DNA from: an uncultured Clostridia bacterium
GTDB taxonomy: Bacteria; Bacillota; Clostridia; Saccharofermentanales; Saccharofermentanaceae
Direction of reading: 5' to 3'
Assembly (NCBI GenBank): GCA_947303255.1
Contig: CAMYXL010000022.1
Location: 1-41,277 of the forward strand
DNA: 41,277 nt
In this document: in pieces, positions 18,718 to 27,430 of the stretch
How the letters are laid out: each line of letters begins with the position of its first letter
Position numbering within the stretch: position 1 is the stretch's first letter
Notes under the pieces: model-generated
What the model was told of the DNA's origin: nothing
What the model saw: the letters and a program-made list of their open reading frames with translations, nothing else
The model's database searches: none
Program-made: the position numbers and the translations under genes

Positions 18718-20252
18718 ACCTGCCTTCTGATCTTAAGTATTGCCTTTATTCCAATGACCTCTTCAAACAGGTCACTTCTGTGATCGAATGACCACTTCTC
18801 AAAGGAGCAGTCGTTCGTGGTATTACAGATTATATTGAGTTCATCTCCCTGAAGATGAACATTGAACTTGCTTATCTTTTGTCTGTGAGAACTGTCCATT
18901 GCATCAGCTATACGAAGGATAGCTGTAAGCTTGGATATAAGGACCTTCTTCTCAGATGGGAGGTTACCGTAGTACGGATCTTCGTACGGATTCTCACGAG
19001 GATAGAGCTTAACGACAAGACCAACGATATCAAGCTCATTATTATCAAGTCCGATAAGCTCCGTGTAGTTGATCAGGAAGTGAGCTGCATCGTTATGGCT
19101 TTTGGCCTGAACAAACTTACCGACTTCATGAAGGATAGCCGACAACTGAAGAAGGAATCTCTCGCGAGGCTTTAAGCCCGTATATTTAACGGAAGCATCA
19201 AAGATCTCCAGAGCCGCCTTCTCAACGAACTCGATATGCTTTTTATCTGTCTTATATCTTTTTGCGATGTTTCTGGCACCCGAGATAAGATCCGAAAGCG
19301 GATCGATCGCAGGTTTATATTCCATGTTTTTAACGGCGTAACTGTAGATAACGCCGTCAGATAATGATGCCGTCGGGAAATATATCTCGTTAAGACCGGT
19401 GTACTCGAGCATGTTCTTAACGATAAGAGCTGCCGGCAAAAGAAGCGGAGCGATGCTTGACGGAATGGAATCGTTAAGAGTTAAGTCAGTAGGTCTTGTA
19501 TGAAGGAGATATTCGTATACCTTCATGAATTCTTTCTTACTTAAGATTACACAATCAGAAAAGCCTTTACCTGCGAGGCGCTTTATAAATCCTGTCTCAC
19601 CGCCGAAAGCTATGAGACTTTTATATGTGATACCCTTAGGCTCAACGGCATGATAATCATCGAGATCCTGGGCAATGAATTCTTCGAGAACATCTTCATA
19701 GTGAGTTGTCTTTTTCTGAAGATCAGAAAGCATCTCGGAAATACGAAGAGAACCCAATACCGTATTCTGGCTGAAGATGAATTCCGACTTATCGTAAACG
19801 GTCGCTTGCATTGAGCCTGCACCAATATCGAGCATCATGGTTCCGTGCTCGACAATATCTTTGAAGTCAGGCATGGTCTCCTTAACTGCAATATTCTGGT
19901 AGAACCTCTCCATTGAGTTATCCAATACATCAACCCTGAAGCCTGTCTTGATCTTGATCTGTTCCAAAACAACTTCACGGTTCTTGGCATCACGCAAAGC
20001 AGATGTTGCTACACAAAAGATCCTGGATACTTTGTATTCCCTGCACTTGATCTCAAAACTGTTGAGACAGTCGCAGATCGCGTTTATCTGCTCTGTCTGC
20101 AGGGCCTTCGTCCTGAAAGCCTGTGTTCCGAGCGATATGTATTTTCTGATCGTCTCGATCTCCTTAGGGCGTTTTTTCTGCCCAAGTTCAAAGATCTTCA
20201 GCCTCGCGGTAAGCGAACCGATGTCGATCACCGCCACCAATTTCTTTGCCAT
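18714..20252 (-). CDS. ppx: exopolyphosphatase / pppGpp phosphatase family (Ppx/GppA)
   Basis: 512 residues. The N-terminal ASKHA ATPase-like fold shows AVIDIGSLTARLKI (residues 7-20), FCVATSALRDAKNR, and the second phosphate loop LDIGAGSMQATV. The C-terminal third is HD-like, with LQLSAILHEVGKFVQAKSHNDAAHFLI and LRIADAMDSSHRQKI. The usual HD doublet reads HE (LHEVGKF), which may weaken metal binding. The family trims terminal phosphates from polyphosphate or pppGpp. It overlaps ppk by 4 bases, so synthesis and breakdown are encoded together. It starts 10 bp after leuB, with GAGG ten bases before ATG 20252. Confidence 0.94.
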   Translation of the reverse strand: MAKKLVAVIDIGSLTARLKIFELGQKKRPKEIETIRKYISLGTQAFRTKALQTEQINAICDCLNSFEIKCREYKVSRIFCVATSALRDAKNREVVLEQIKIKTGFRVDVLDNSMERFYQNIAVKETMPDFKDIVEHGTMMLDIGAGSMQATVYDKSEFIFSQNTVLGSLRISEMLSDLQKKTTHYEDVLEEFIAQDLDDYHAVEPKGITYKSLIAFGGETGFIKRLAGKGFSDCVILSKKEFMKVYEYLLHTRPTDLTLNDSIPSSIAPLLLPAALIVKNMLEYTGLNEIYFPTASLSDGVIYSYAVKNMEYKPAIDPLSDLISGARNIAKRYKTDKKHIEFVEKAALEIFDASVKYTGLKPRERFLLQLSAILHEVGKFVQAKSHNDAAHFLINYTELIGLDNNELDIVGLVVKLYPRENPYEDPYYGNLPSEKKVLISKLTAILRIADAMDSSHRQKISKFNVHLQGDELNIICNTTNDCSFEKWSFDHRSDLFEEVIGIKAILKIRRQV

Positions 20253-20262
20253 AATAATTGCC

Positions 20263-21321
20263 TCACAAAGACTCGATAACCGCGGAAGTCATCTCCTCTG
20301 TAGTTACGAGCTTACCTTCTCCCTTAAAGATATCTGCCGTACGAAGTCCCTTCTCAAGGACCTTGTTGACTGCCTCGTTGATCATATCGGATGCCTTATC
20401 CTCGCCGAGCGACCACTTGAAGAGCATCGCTGCCGACAATATGGTTGCCAGAGGATTAGCTATTCCCTTACCTGCGATATCAGGAGCAGAACCGTGAACC
20501 GGCTCGTACATGCCAGGCTTACCCGGATCTCCGAGAGATGCAGACGGAAGCATTCCGACTGATCCCGTTATCTCTCCTGCCTCGTCGGAAAGGATATCGC
20601 CGAACATATTTGAAGTTACGATAACATCAAAGCTCTGCGGTCTTCCGATAAGCTGCATCGAAGCATTGTCGATATATAAGAATTCTACACTAACTTCAGG
20701 GAAATTTCCTGCCTCGCTCTTAACCACCTCACGCCAGAGCCTGCTGGTCTCGAGAACATTAGCCTTATCCACAACGGTAAGTCTCTTATTCCTTCCCATG
20801 GCATATCGAAAACCCTCTCTTACGATCCTTCGGATCTCATAGTCGCTGTACTCTTCTGTATCGTAAGCACCGTTATCAGTTCTGCCCTTTTTACCAAAAT
20901 AAATTCCGCCCGTAAGCTCACGGACGATAAGGATATCCATCGTCGTTACACCCTTGATAGGACATGCATCTGCAAGTGCTTCATATAAAAGCGCAGGTCT
21001 CAGATTCGAATAAAGACCCAATTCTTTTCGAAGACCCAAAAGAGCTTTCTCTGGTCTAATGGAAGGATCAACGTCATCCCACTTAGGTCCGCCTACTGCT
21101 CCAAGAAGGACTGCATCGCTGCTTTTACAGATATCCAAAGTCTCATCGGTAAGAGGTACACCGTATTCATCGATGGAACATCCGCCTGCGAGACACTCAG
21201 TAAACTTAAGCGAAAAGCCGAGTTTATCAGCAACGGTATTCATAACCTTAACGGCACCGTCAACTACTTCAGGTCCGATGCCGTCGCCTTTTATAAGTGC
21301 TATGTTATATTCTTTCATCAT
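20263..21321 (-). CDS. leuB: 3-isopropylmalate dehydrogenase
   Basis: Third committed step of leucine synthesis: NAD-dependent oxidation and decarboxylation of 3-isopropylmalate. 352 residues. Motifs: [14 protein letters not shown] at the N-terminus, [12 protein letters not shown], the substrate loop [14 protein letters not shown], and the metal-binding [13 protein letters not shown] followed by [25 protein letters not shown] and the [11 protein letters not shown] loop fit LeuB rather than isocitrate dehydrogenase. The start overlaps the leuD stop (ATGA at 21318-21321); the second codon is also ATG. Confidence 0.97.
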   Translation of the reverse strand: MMKEYNIALIKGDGIGPEVVDGAVKVMNTVADKLGFSLKFTECLAGGCSIDEYGVPLTDETLDICKSSDAVLLGAVGGPKWDDVDPSIRPEKALLGLRKELGLYSNLRPALLYEALADACPIKGVTTMDILIVRELTGGIYFGKKGRTDNGAYDTEEYSDYEIRRIVREGFRYAMGRNKRLTVVDKANVLETSRLWREVVKSEAGNFPEVSVEFLYIDNASMQLIGRPQSFDVIVTSNMFGDILSDEAGEITGSVGMLPSASLGDPGKPGMYEPVHGSAPDIAGKGIANPLATILSAAMLFKWSLGEDKASDMINEAVNKVLEKGLRTADIFKGEGKLVTTEEMTSAVIESL

Positions 21322-21809
21322 GCATTTCCCTTCGTGTATTCCACCAGTCCTCCTGCATCGATTATCTTCTGGATAAACGGCGGGAACGGCTTAGCCTTAA
21401 AGACGAGATCTTTTGTCTTATCGACGATCAATCCTTCTTCGAAATCGACCTCGACCTCATCACCTTTATCTATTCCTTCAACTGCTTCCTTACACTCAAG
21501 GATCGGAAGACCCATGTTGATACTGTTTCTGTAGAAGATCCTGGCGAAGTCCTCAGCTATGACGCAGGAAATTCCGCTTGCTTTGATCGCAACCGGAGCA
21601 TGCTCTCTTGATGAACCGCAGCCGAAGTTCTTACCTGCCACGATGATATCACCCTGACTTACTTCATTAACGAAATTACTGTCCAGATCCTCCATGCAGT
21701 GAACCTTCAAAAGCTCAGGATCCGCTGTTGTCAGAAATCTTGCAGGAATGATGACATCCGTATCGATATTATCGCCGTACTTAAAAACCTTACCGCTTAC
21801 TTTCATCAC
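21318..21809 (-). CDS. leuD: 3-isopropylmalate dehydratase small subunit
   Basis: Swivel subunit of isopropylmalate isomerase, pairing with LeuC. 163 residues, the usual length of the short type. Motifs: [21 protein letters not shown] at the N-terminus and the substrate-binding loop [14 protein letters not shown]. It overlaps leuC and leuB by 4 bases at each end, so the three are translated in tight coupling. Confidence 0.97.
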   Translation of the reverse strand: MMKVSGKVFKYGDNIDTDVIIPARFLTTADPELLKVHCMEDLDSNFVNEVSQGDIIVAGKNFGCGSSREHAPVAIKASGISCVIAEDFARIFYRNSINMGLPILECKEAVEGIDKGDEVEVDFEEGLIVDKTKDLVFKAKPFPPFIQKIIDAGGLVEYTKGNA

Positions 21810-23086
21810 AATACCTCCTTAGGTGTTGCTACTCTTCCGAGTATTGCTGATGCTGCCGCAACCGGTACACCGCTTAAGATGATCTCAGAATCCTTGTCAC
21901 CCATTATTCCGACGAAGTTACGGTTCGTAGTCGAGACGCATCTTTCTCCGCTCGCGAGAACTCCCATATGTGCTCCGAGACAAGGTCCGCATGTAGGTGT
22001 TGATATTACACATCCGGCCTCCTCGAAAATGTTCAGAAGTCCCTCATTAAGAGCGGTCTTATAGACTTTTCGAGAACCCGGAATAATAATACATCGAATA
22101 TTCGGGTTTACTTTCTTACCCTTAAGGATCGAAGCAGCCATTCTGATATCGCTTATCCTGCCGTTCGTACATGAACCGATAACGACCTGATCGATCTTCA
22201 TGTCCTTAACATCTTCTGCCTTCTTCGTATTTGAAGGAAGATGCGGAAGCGCGACCGTAAGCGGAACTTCCGAAAGATCGATCTCAACTGTCCTGGAATA
22301 GACCGCGTCATCATCAGGCACAAAAGCCTTATACTCTCCGCTCGTAAATCTCTCCTGGTTAACCTTATCCATAAAGGCGAGCGTAACTTCATCTACAGGG
22401 AAAATACCGTTCTTACCGCCAGCCTCGATTGCCATATTGCATATCGTAAGCCTGTCTTCCATCGTAAGATCATGTACGCCGTCGCCTGTAAATTCGATGG
22501 ACTTATAAAGAGCTCCGTCAACTCCGATAAGACCGATAAGATGAAGGATGATATCCTTACCTGTTACATACTCATTCTTCTTACCGGTGAGAACAACTTT
22601 AACTGCCTCAGGAACCTTAAACCAAGTCTTTCCGGATGCCATGGCACAAGCAAGGTCAGTCGATCCGACGCCTGTCGCAAAAGCTCCAAGAGCGCCATAT
22701 GTACATGTATGTGAATCAGCACCGATGATCGCATCACCCGGAAAAACCAAACCGTTATCAGGAATGATGACATGCTCGATGCCGTGACCTTCGTCACCCA
22801 ATTCATAGTATTTGGAAATATTCTTCTCTCTCGCAAAGCATCTCATGCATTTGGAAAGCTCTGCGGACTTAATATCCTTATTCGGAGTAAAGTGATCAGG
22901 AACAAGACATACCTTATCCTTATCGAAAACTTCACCGCCCATCTTGCCCAGGATCTCTATAGCCGGCGGGGCCGTTACATCATTACCCAAGACCATATCA
23001 AGTCTTGCCTCGATAAGGTCGCCGTCGTGAACTTCATCAAGTCCTGCATGATAAGCCAGGATCTTCTGCGTCATCGTCATTTCCAT
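21806..23086 (-). CDS. leuC: 3-isopropylmalate dehydratase large subunit
   Basis: Fe-S subunit of isopropylmalate isomerase. Cluster motifs are VIGSCTNGR and [26 protein letters not shown] is the substrate-site loop. 426 residues from ATG 23086, which has an AAAGGCGG ribosome site about nine bases upstream. A TTG at 23092 is possible but sits too close. Two further ATGs follow within four codons. First gene of the leuC-leuD-leuB-ppx-ppk-galM unit. leuA is not in the window. I see no T-box or leucine-rich leader peptide in the short upstream region. Confidence 0.96.
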   Translation of the reverse strand: MEMTMTQKILAYHAGLDEVHDGDLIEARLDMVLGNDVTAPPAIEILGKMGGEVFDKDKVCLVPDHFTPNKDIKSAELSKCMRCFAREKNISKYYELGDEGHGIEHVIIPDNGLVFPGDAIIGADSHTCTYGALGAFATGVGSTDLACAMASGKTWFKVPEAVKVVLTGKKNEYVTGKDIILHLIGLIGVDGALYKSIEFTGDGVHDLTMEDRLTICNMAIEAGGKNGIFPVDEVTLAFMDKVNQERFTSGEYKAFVPDDDAVYSRTVEIDLSEVPLTVALPHLPSNTKKAEDVKDMKIDQVVIGSCTNGRISDIRMAASILKGKKVNPNIRCIIIPGSRKVYKTALNEGLLNIFEEAGCVISTPTCGPCLGAHMGVLASGERCVSTTNRNFVGIMGDKDSEIILSGVPVAAASAILGRVATPKEVL

Positions 23087-23117
23087 AAGCAAAGTCCGCC
23101 TTTGAATTGATAGGAAT

Positions 23118-23147
23118 ATTTTACAACAAAGGCATAGTCATACTCAA
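23118..23147 (-). promoter_or_regulatory. candidate promoter of the leuCDB-ppx-ppk-galM operon
   Basis: -35 TTGAGT (23142-23147) and -10 TAAAAT (23118-23123) with an 18-bp spacer. The predicted start is ~25 bases before the leuC ATG, too short a leader for a riboswitch. Confidence 0.55.
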
Positions 23148-23185
23148 TTATGGAAACTTGGCATTTACTTAACGAAAAGCAGTAT

Positions 23186-24787
23186 TTAAGGCATCTCGAA
23201 AACGATCACGTTCCAAGACAAAGGCTTTATACGAGTCTTGAGGATACCGTTTTCGAGAGAAACAGAATCAACATTCTTAGGCTCAAAGAACGTGTCATCA
23301 TTCGGGTCAGTGATCATTTCTACATCTTCACAAGAAATCTCGGAATGAGAATCCAGTTTGATACCATTAAATCCCGTAAGATCAATAGTCAACGGATACT
23401 CATCCTTTGAACTCTTGTTAACAACAAATACTGTTATCCTCTTATTCTCTTTGTCATAGGCACATGCACTATCTACAAAGTTAACTCCCTCTTTGCCAGT
23501 ATATTGAGATGTATCGTCTACTGCGTAACCCGGCATATCAAAAGTCTCGGATTCAACCTTAACATCCAGCGAAGTTCCCTTCGCATACTTCATGAGCTGA
23601 AGCATTGCATAATGGGATGCACTTCTCCAGACCTTGTCATGATCAGAAGCACAAAGAGCATGAAGTCCGCCTGTCATACAGCCGATCTTTACTCTGTCAG
23701 CGTGTCTTAAAAGTGCGAGCTGGATGGAAACCATTGAAAGCATATGCTCCATATCTCCGCCAGGGAATACAAAATGCTTCATATTATCAGGATCATGGCG
23801 GATATACTCACGCTCAGGATTGAAACTGTGATGGATCCTTGCCATGTTATATCTTCCCCAACCCGGATTAAGCGGCATGTTAGGTCTTATCATGGCACCG
23901 TATTCATCAAGAGAGATCATCATCTTCTTTGGTGATCTGTGCTTGGACTGGACATAATCGCACATTGCTATCTCAGTATTAAGGAAATCCTCGTAGTAGA
24001 CTGAACCGCCCAAAAGAGCATTAAGATCTCCCGGAGGAGCACTGTGATAGAAATGTACAGAAAGATAATCGACTACATCATAACACTGATCAAGGACAGT
24101 CTCATCCCACTCCGGGAAGTGCTCCATAAACGGAGCGGAAGAACCGCAAACGGCAGTCTTGATAGTAGGATCGATCCACTTCATTGCCTTACCAGTCTCA
24201 AGGCAAGTAACTCCGTAGCCTCTCGGATCTCTTTCCCAAGAACCGAGCTGCCAGTGACCGTCCATCTCGTTACCGAGATACCATGTATCAACTTTGTAGG
24301 GAGCTTCGTGTCCGTTCTTTCTTCTAAGATCAGACCAATATGTTCCGCCCTCATGATTAGTATATTCAACGATATCCATGGCATCCTGCATGGTGCCTGT
24401 TCCGAGATTAACTGTGTAAAGCGGAGAAGTATTTACTTTCTCGGCCCACTGAAGATATTCATCGTGGCCGACGTCGTTTGTGATGTACTGATACCAGGAA
24501 GGATCAAGATGTGTCTTACGCTGATCCTTTGGTCCAATGGAGTCTTTCCACTGCCAGCAGGAAACATAGTTTCCGCCAGGCATTCTTACTGCAGGAAGTC
24601 CTGTCTTACGAAGAGCATTGATAAAATCATTCCTAAAACCCTGCTCATCAGCTGTCGGATGTTTTGGATTATACATGGTACCGTTGACCATGGTTCCGAT
24701 AGGCTCAAGAAAAGCACTAAAGAGCCTTGGTGATATCTCACCTATCTCAAACTTAGGATGAATCGTGATCTTTGCTTCTTTCGACAT
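23186..24787 (-). CDS. abfA: alpha-L-arabinofuranosidase, GH51
   Basis: Releases arabinose from arabinoxylan or arabinan fragments. 533 residues from ATG 24787, with GGAGG five bases upstream; a 20-codon N-terminal extension in frame lacks a ribosome site and is not used. The TIM barrel has the acid/base Glu174 in WYLGNEMDGHWQ and the nucleophile Glu295 in ISLDEYGAM. Early motifs RLFSAFLEPIG, RMPGGNYVSCWQWKDSIGP and YLSVHFYH fit GH51. A C-terminal beta domain follows. There is no signal peptide, so it acts in the cytoplasm on imported oligosaccharides. It lies 92 bp after the MATE gene, perhaps in the same unit. Confidence 0.95.
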   Translation of the reverse strand: MSKEAKITIHPKFEIGEISPRLFSAFLEPIGTMVNGTMYNPKHPTADEQGFRNDFINALRKTGLPAVRMPGGNYVSCWQWKDSIGPKDQRKTHLDPSWYQYITNDVGHDEYLQWAEKVNTSPLYTVNLGTGTMQDAMDIVEYTNHEGGTYWSDLRRKNGHEAPYKVDTWYLGNEMDGHWQLGSWERDPRGYGVTCLETGKAMKWIDPTIKTAVCGSSAPFMEHFPEWDETVLDQCYDVVDYLSVHFYHSAPPGDLNALLGGSVYYEDFLNTEIAMCDYVQSKHRSPKKMMISLDEYGAMIRPNMPLNPGWGRYNMARIHHSFNPEREYIRHDPDNMKHFVFPGGDMEHMLSMVSIQLALLRHADRVKIGCMTGGLHALCASDHDKVWRSASHYAMLQLMKYAKGTSLDVKVESETFDMPGYAVDDTSQYTGKEGVNFVDSACAYDKENKRITVFVVNKSSKDEYPLTIDLTGFNGIKLDSHSEISCEDVEMITDPNDDTFFEPKNVDSVSLENGILKTRIKPLSWNVIVFEMP

Positions 24788-24879
24788 ACTGACCTCCAAC
24801 AGAACGCACTCCCTTATTATTTTGCAGTCAGCGGTCTTTTTCGACAACGGAAAAAATCAAGCAAAAGACAGGACAGAAG

Positions 24880-26271
24880 TCAGTTCTTTCCCGTAGAGAT
24901 CTTCTTGATCCATTTTCTGCTGCGAAGTCTTAAGACACACCAGATGGTCTTCGCAACCTGGTCGAACTTAAGGAAGAAATAGATCCAGAACGGCGGCAGA
25001 TGAAGAACAAAACCGGCCAAAAGTCCCAATGGCAAAGCAAGTACCCAAAGGAAGATATTGTCGGCAAGCATGAGCATGGTAGTATCTCCGCCGCCACGTA
25101 AAACACCCTTTGTCATGATACTGTTGGTTGCCTGGAATATGATAATAAAACTGATCGAATTCAATAGTTGATAAGCGATAGAGACAGCTTCAGCCGTGGT
25201 CTTGTCACCATACGCAAGGATGATCGGAGTCTTCATGGAGAAGATGAAAAGAGCAGACAAGAAACCAAGTCCGAAACCAAGACCCAGGAAAAGCCATCCC
25301 TGCTCTTCTGCTTTTTCCTTCTTGCCGTTTCCGAGAGTCTGACCTGTTATGATGGCACCGGCCTGGCAAACGCCCTGGATAACTACGGTACTAAGCTGCT
25401 GGGTTACTGCGGTAATTGAATTGGCAGCAACAAAAGCTCCGCCCAAATGACCGATAACCATTGTGATCGCATTATTACCGATAGCATAGATAGCATCACT
25501 CAACAGTACAGGAATACATACTCTTAAGTATTCTCCGATCAATGCCCTGGTCTTCATGAACAGATGCTTGAGCCTGTAACCGACCTTCTTATCGATAAAT
25601 ACGAGATAGATAAATACTGCTAATCCCTCAAAAGCTCGAGCTATGCAAGTTGCTATCGCAGCACCTTCGATACCGAGTCTCGGAGCTCCAAAATGTCCGA
25701 AGATCAGCATATAGTTGCAGGAAAGATTTATAAAAAGCGCGACAATAGAGACATATAGAGGATATCTCGACTGGCCGATACTTCTAAGAACGATCGTTGT
25801 TACGAGAGATAAACCTAAGAAAAAGAATGTCGGGATAGAGTATTTAAGATATCTCATTCCGACGATAATAAGTACCGGTTCGGATGTATAAGTCTTCATG
25901 ATAAATCTCGGGAACAGTAAAGCACCCAGTGCAAATACGGTTGCCACGAGGAACATGAGTCTTAACATCAGAGTAATTGTCTGCTTAAGGGATATATCTG
26001 CCTTTCCTTCACTGTCACCTGTATTCTTCATACCCCAATATCTGGATACGAGAACCGAAGCTCCCATACCAAGACCCATGCAGAAGATCTGGAAAACAGT
26101 CATATACGAGTTGGCCAAAGCAGTTGCCGAGAAGCAGTTTTGTGATACTCGGCTGACCATAATATTATCAAGCATTCCGACGCTTACTGTAATAAGCGTT
26201 TGAAGAGCTATCGGAAAACCCAGGATAAATACATTCCTGTAAAATTGTTTGTCCTTTTTAAATAATCTCAT
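24880..26271 (-). CDS. MATE family efflux transporter
   Basis: Multidrug and toxic compound extrusion protein that exports small molecules using a sodium or proton gradient. 463 residues with about 12 hydrophobic segments in two similar halves. Family features: FPIALQTLITVSVGMLDNIMV at the start, GMGASVLVSRYWG, and NAITMVIGHLGGAFVAANSI with QAGAIITGQTLGNG in the second half. ATG 26271 has an AGAGAG/AAG ribosome site. The substrate is unknown. Upstream (26272-26376) a TAGAAT -10 (26309-26314) and a small palindrome are visible. Confidence 0.93.
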   Translation of the reverse strand: MRLFKKDKQFYRNVFILGFPIALQTLITVSVGMLDNIMVSRVSQNCFSATALANSYMTVFQIFCMGLGMGASVLVSRYWGMKNTGDSEGKADISLKQTITLMLRLMFLVATVFALGALLFPRFIMKTYTSEPVLIIVGMRYLKYSIPTFFFLGLSLVTTIVLRSIGQSRYPLYVSIVALFINLSCNYMLIFGHFGAPRLGIEGAAIATCIARAFEGLAVFIYLVFIDKKVGYRLKHLFMKTRALIGEYLRVCIPVLLSDAIYAIGNNAITMVIGHLGGAFVAANSITAVTQQLSTVVIQGVCQAGAIITGQTLGNGKKEKAEEQGWLFLGLGFGLGFLSALFIFSMKTPIILAYGDKTTAEAVSIAYQLLNSISFIIIFQATNSIMTKGVLRGGGDTTMLMLADNIFLWVLALPLGLLAGFVLHLPPFWIYFFLKFDQVAKTIWCVLRLRSRKWIKKISTGKN

Positions 26272-26308
26272 TATCTTCTCTCTTTATATCAACACAACAA
26301 CGAGAGAT

Positions 26309-26328
26309 ATTCTAACACTTAACTTAAG
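26309..26328 (-). promoter_or_regulatory. candidate MATE promoter with palindrome
   Basis: -10 TAGAAT (26309-26314) on the minus strand, with the palindrome CTTAACTTAAG (26318-26328) directly upstream, where a repressor could block RNA polymerase. No good -35 box is seen. Confidence 0.3.
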
Positions 26329-26376
26329 GAAAAATCACCCATAAATTCTAGTAAAAAGTATGACATTCCTTAATGA

Positions 26377-27429
26377 TCACTCTTCAGATTCTTCCTGTTC
26401 GTCCGGATTAGAATCTTCTTCTTCATCACTAAGAAGGATCTTGATCGCTGAAGTTAGTTTTCTTCTTGCCTCAAAACAATCGGAATTCTTTGCCTGACCC
26501 AGGAAGTAACGCAGCCATTTGTTTTCGTAATTTATGAACATCCAGGAATCATCTTCATCCCTGAATAACAGAGTGTTCTTCTGACTCATCCTGATACTGG
26601 AGATCCTATTCTTATCCAATACCCTGCCGTCGATCGTAAGACAGTCTTTTCTTACTTCGATCCTTTTCGGAGTAAAACGGTATTTCAAGATAAAAAGCAA
26701 TGCAAACACAATACCAATAAAGATACAAACTAAAGACAAGTACCTGAGGAGTTTTATCTCTGATTGAGTTATACTCGGATCGTTAAACGCAAAGAAAGAC
26801 AGTGCATAACCCAAAACACCCAAACCGATCGGCAAAGATCCTACCTTATAGAATTCTCTTCTTATAGCTCTCAGAGGAAACTCGACCGTAACCACATCGA
26901 ATTTGTTATATATCTCAGTTTGTACTTCTTTCCTGGTCATGTCATGCTTTACGGCTTCACAAAGGACATAACAAAGAGCTATGAATTTGCCTATATCAGA
27001 TGAAGTTTTTGAATCTGCTGCAACACCGCAGTAATAGTATCCGACCGTCTTTTCATTTTCATCTTTGACACAAAGTCTTCTCGGAAAAAACCAGAACAAT
27101 CTCAGCGCGCCTGTGCCGGGAACAAAAAACAATGTCCTCTCCTTAAGGTCATAGGCATCATCATTAATCTTGATTATTCCGTCAGTAGTTATCTCATAAC
27201 TTCTGATGGTTCTCTTATAAAGCATGAGGTATCTTACGAGAGCTATGACAAACGGAAGAAGAATAATAAATACCCAAAACAGGAAAGCGTATGATTCACC
27301 ATGAGGCGAATGACGGAATAAGAACGTCAGGACACTGAAAGGAACAGACATCAAAAGAAGTAGAATCAGATGGATTATCTGGTTTCTATGGATCCTTGAT
27401 GTATCAAAGTCGTATCTTACTGGCTCCAA
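26377..27429 (-). CDS. membrane protein of unknown function, coupled to the ABC-F gene
   Basis: 350 residues; I do not recognise a named family. Two hydrophobic segments at ~17-40 and 46-70 are followed by a ~120-residue soluble stretch with a beta-strand feel (SYEITTDGIIKINDDAYDL). A second pair of segments at ~200-217 and 229-249 is followed by another such stretch (FTPKRIEVRKDCLTIDGRVLDKNRISSIRM). The repeated plan of two helices plus a PH-like strand-rich domain suggests an internal duplication, as in some bacterial PH-domain membrane proteins; this is inference. The tail is strongly acidic (DEEEDSNPDEQEESEE). The start is TTG 27429, with GGAGG six bases upstream inside the end of the ABC-F gene, so it is probably translated by coupling. 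Confidence 0.75.
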   Translation of the reverse strand: MEPVRYDFDTSRIHRNQIIHLILLLLMSVPFSVLTFLFRHSPHGESYAFLFWVFIILLPFVIALVRYLMLYKRTIRSYEITTDGIIKINDDAYDLKERTLFFVPGTGALRLFWFFPRRLCVKDENEKTVGYYYCGVAADSKTSSDIGKFIALCYVLCEAVKHDMTRKEVQTEIYNKFDVVTVEFPLRAIRREFYKVGSLPIGLGVLGYALSFFAFNDPSITQSEIKLLRYLSLVCIFIGIVFALLFILKYRFTPKRIEVRKDCLTIDGRVLDKNRISSIRMSQKNTLLFRDEDDSWMFINYENKWLRYFLGQAKNSDCFEARRKLTSAIKILLSDEEEDSNPDEQEESEE

Positions 27430-27430
27430 T

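Noticed and set aside
7333..23086. Aconitase and LeuC/LeuD considered as duplicates of one enzyme
   Set aside because: They belong to one superfamily, but aconitase is a single 644-residue chain paired with citrate synthase, while LeuC and LeuD are separate subunits beside leuB.
23087..23185. Possible T-box or leader peptide before leuC
   Set aside because: The gap is under 100 bases, with no T-box motif, no terminator/antiterminator pair and no leucine-codon run.
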